62,937 bases of DNA from DAOPZJ01 sp964587625. GTDB taxonomy: Bacteria > Bacillota > Clostridia > Oscillospirales > JAKOTC01. The translations under genes and the position numbers were made by a program. Below, piece by piece: positions 60,895 to 62,937 of the stretch; position 1 is the first letter of the stretch; every line of letters starts with the position of its first letter. The stretch covers positions 1 to 62,937 of the forward strand of contig CAZPLU010000012.1 in assembly GCA_964587625.1 (NCBI GenBank). Reading direction: 5' to 3'. A model generated the notes under the pieces. It made no database searches and was not told the origin of the DNA. It saw only the letters and a program-made list of their open reading frames with translations.

Positions 60895-61761
60895 ATGCCC
60901 AAATACGCAGGCGTGCGTTTTCAAAACGGCGGAAAAGTCTATCATTTTCTCGCCGGCGATTTACCGGTTAAAAACGGCGATAAAGTGATCGTCGAGACCG
61001 CGCACGGCACCGAATACGGCGAGACCGCCACCGATGCGCTCGATTTCGAAACGGGCGGCGGCATCGAACCCACCAAGGAGATTGTGCGCATCGCCACCGA
61101 AGCCGACGCCAAACAGGACGCGGCCAACCGCAAAAGAGAGGACGACGCCTTCAAAATCTGCGAACAAAAAATCCTGAACCACAAACTCGAGATGAAGCTG
61201 ATCGAGGTCAACTACAATTTCGACGGCAGCAAGGTCATCTTCTTTTTCACCGCCGACGGCAGGGTCGATTTCCGCGAACTTGTCAAGGACCTCGCCTCGA
61301 CGTTCCGCACCCGCATCGAATTGCGCCAGATCGGCGTACGCGACGAGGCAAAAATGCTCGGCGGTTTCGGCATCTGCGGCAAACCGTTCTGCTGCGCCAC
61401 CTTTTTGAACGATTTCCAGCCGGTCTCGATCAAAATGGCGAAAGAACAGGGGCTTCCGATGAATCCCACCAAAATCTCGGGGGCCTGCGGCCGGCTGATG
61501 TGCTGCTTGAAATACGAGCAAAACGCGTATGAGGAATTGCAGCGCGTCACCCCGCGCGTCGGCACGACCGTCGATACGGCCGAAGGAAAGGGCACGGTGA
61601 CGGATTCGTCGATGCTCAAAGGCGTTGTCAAAGTCCGGCTCGACCGCGCGCCCGATGTGCTGCCCAAACAATACCGCGTCGCGGATGTCAAAATCCTGCG
61701 CCCCGCCCGCCCCCAGCACGAAGAAGTCCCCAAGGAACTCGAGGAGCTGTCGGATAACTAA
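60895..61761 (+). CDS. ricT: RicT/YaaT PSP1-domain protein
   Basis: RicT (YaaT) is part of the Y complex that in Bacillus stimulates RNA maturation and affects sporulation and competence. The 288-residue protein has the PSP1 N-terminal region (VRFQNGGKVYHFLAGDLPVK, GTEYGETATDAL). The conserved Cys cluster follows in GGFGICGKPFCCATFLNDFQ and GACGRLMCCLKYE, which bind iron-sulfur in the Bacillus protein. The partners RicA and RicF are not in the window. It is the last G+C-rich gene before an abrupt change in base composition. Confidence 0.94.
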   Translation: MPKYAGVRFQNGGKVYHFLAGDLPVKNGDKVIVETAHGTEYGETATDALDFETGGGIEPTKEIVRIATEADAKQDAANRKREDDAFKICEQKILNHKLEMKLIEVNYNFDGSKVIFFFTADGRVDFRELVKDLASTFRTRIELRQIGVRDEAKMLGGFGICGKPFCCATFLNDFQPVSIKMAKEQGLPMNPTKISGACGRLMCCLKYEQNAYEELQRVTPRVGTTVDTAEGKGTVTDSSMLKGVVKVRLDRAPDVLPKQYRVADVKILRPARPQHEEVPKELEELSDN

Positions 61762-61782
61762 TAAAGCTAAGGAGATTTACCA

Positions 61783-62937
61783 ATGAAGTATTACTCTGTA
61801 GAAGTTGATGGCCAAAAAGAATTCTATAGTCGTGTTGGTATTAACCCTGACTTGTCACATAATACCGATGGTGTAGACAGAGGGAATCTCTATGAAAATA
61901 AACTAAATATAGATAATATTTACAAGGTTCTATTTCAAGCCATTAAGTACGCTTCTCGAATTCGTGAACGCGGTGAAAAATTACCCGCTAATATAATTTT
62001 AAACGATTTAAACAGAGAAACTGCATATATATTTCAATCGAATGATTTGCTAATTGATATTGAAAAAATCTATTTTGGCGGTGCCAGTAAAGATAATGAA
62101 GGTTATGTAACTGGTGCTCAATATAAAAAAATTGATTACTCTCATAGTACTGGTTTACAAAATTTATTAACCTATGTAAACAGTAACAATTTCATTCAAT
62201 ATCATATTGATAGGAACAATATTCTTGGATTATCTAGGCAGTTTTATAAATTTAATCAGAGTAAAGATGCCTTTATTAAAGGTGCTGATGCAGAAATTCG
62301 TAAACCGATTGTCTTAGCTGACCGGATATATCCGTACAAAAAAACCGATAATTTAGAGTTTGAAGATATAATGGATTGTTTGAATCCGGGATTATTACAA
62401 AGAGAGCAGGGTGCATATTATACGCCCACTGCCTATGTTAACCAAATGCACAAAATGCTCTATAAAGCAATCGAAGAAATCCCTTCGGGAATGGATTATC
62501 TAATTATAGATCGTTGTGCGGGAACAGGCAATCTCCAAGAGGGTTTACCTGACGATATACTCGAACATTGCGTTTTATCGACCATTGAATTTAACGAATA
62601 TGTTATATTGCGTTATAAGTATGCTGATAAATGTCGTGTTGTAATCCCAAACACAGATGCTCTCAAATATGAAATCATTCCAGCTGAACATGATGATAAT
62701 GGTATTACTAATGATTATATTCGAGAAAAAGTAAAAGATCAGAACTGTGTTATTATTTTGATGGAAAATCCACCATATAGTGAAGCGGGAAGTGGTGCAG
62801 CGCAAAATACTGGGCGTAAAGAAAACAGTTGGAAAAAAAGCTTAGTTATGGACAATATGAGGAATGAATATAAAGGAGTTGTTTTGAACGACTTATCAAA
62901 CTTATTCATTTGGAGTGGTTTTAAATATTATCTTTTA
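61783..62937 (+). CDS. Adenine-specific DNA methyltransferase, type II/IIG-like, C-terminus beyond window
   Basis: An open frame of 385 codons runs from ATG 61783 (after AAGGAG) to the window end without a stop. An N-terminal region of about 210 residues, which I do not recognise, is followed by an N6-adenine methyltransferase core. REQGAYYTPTAYVNQM is the usual pre-motif block. Motif I is LIIDRCAGTGNLQEGL (about 244-259). Motif IV is LMENPPYSEAGSG (NPPY type, about 327). The gene is strongly AT-rich (about one third G+C by eye) with TTA/ATA/AAT codons, unlike all its neighbours. This points to recent transfer, possibly the first gene of a restriction or other defence locus. Confidence 0.85.
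   Translation, partial: MKYYSVEVDGQKEFYSRVGINPDLSHNTDGVDRGNLYENKLNIDNIYKVLFQAIKYASRIRERGEKLPANIILNDLNRETAYIFQSNDLLIDIEKIYFGGASKDNEGYVTGAQYKKIDYSHSTGLQNLLTYVNSNNFIQYHIDRNNILGLSRQFYKFNQSKDAFIKGADAEIRKPIVLADRIYPYKKTDNLEFEDIMDCLNPGLLQREQGAYYTPTAYVNQMHKMLYKAIEEIPSGMDYLIIDRCAGTGNLQEGLPDDILEHCVLSTIEFNEYVILRYKYADKCRVVIPNTDALKYEIIPAEHDDNGITNDYIREKVKDQNCVIILMENPPYSEAGSGAAQNTGRKENSWKKSLVMDNMRNEYKGVVLNDLSNLFIWSGFKYYLL

Overview
The window looks like about 63 kb of chromosome from an uncultured, G+C-rich, spore-forming, rod-shaped member of the Clostridia, most likely the Oscillospirales. That placement rests on the family content (SpoVAD/SpoVAE, MreBCD, DUF4364, DUF1540, the PadR-DUF1700-DUF4097 trio and a yaaO-darA-holB-ricT cluster) and on consensus sigma-A promoters (TTGACA, 17 bp, TATAAT). 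Two runs of exactly 100 N show that it is a draft assembly. Short interspersed repeats and hairpins fill most intergenic space.

Layout. 1-6.2 kb: release factor 2, then the cell-elongation operon mreB-mreC-mreD-mrdA. 6.3-14 kb, minus strand: maf, a MinD-like ATPase, a methylglyoxal-synthase-like protein whose catalytic residues are changed, hisS, aspS, rodA, an acetyltransferase and a DUF4364 regulator. 14.4-22.3 kb: an MFS carrier, a Cys-cluster (FliB-like) protein, an unrecognised protein, and a BlaI/BlaR1-like sensor operon followed by a membrane-anchored protein that repeats the C-terminal domain of the sensor. 22.6-27.3 kb: an ABC-F ATPase whose 3' end crosses an assembly gap, an acetyltransferase, a GH4 glycosidase and a DUF421 membrane protein. 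27.4-28.9 kb: a Fur/PerR regulator with rubrerythrin, then acyl carrier protein. 29-32.4 kb, minus strand: butyrate kinase, a MazG-like pyrophosphohydrolase, an ACT protein, an ECF transporter S component and type III pantothenate kinase. 32.4-33.2 kb: a tandem array of 90-92 bp hairpin units.

33.2-43.7 kb, minus strand: cysS-cysE, galE, a ComM/YifB ATPase, a P-type-ATPase-like protein that has lost every catalytic signature, and a three-gene GlpA-like redox operon. 43.8-47.4 kb: spoVAD-spoVAE without spoVAC beside them, a small membrane protein, a repeat-rich stretch with a possible lipoprotein, and a sialidase-like protein. 47.6-53.3 kb: lgt, a phosphoesterase, DUF1540, the PadR operon and a GH43-like propeller protein. 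53.4-53.7 kb: tRNA-Thr, tRNA-Asp and tRNA-Trp. 54-61.8 kb, plus strand: queG, a FemAB transferase, a divergent alanine racemase, a phosphoesterase, an Orn/Lys/Arg decarboxylase, the c-di-AMP receptor darA, holB and ricT. The last 1.15 kb is sharply AT-rich and encodes the N-terminal part of an adenine DNA methyltransferase that runs off the end.

The genes serve mainly wall elongation and wall precursors (mreBCD, mrdA, rodA, femX, alr, galE), translation (prfB, aspS, hisS, cysS, tRNAs, queG), sporulation and glycan use. The points most worth a second look are the two apparent pseudoenzymes, the BlaR1-like sensor with its duplicated domain, the AT-rich methyltransferase, and repeats that supply gene 3' ends.
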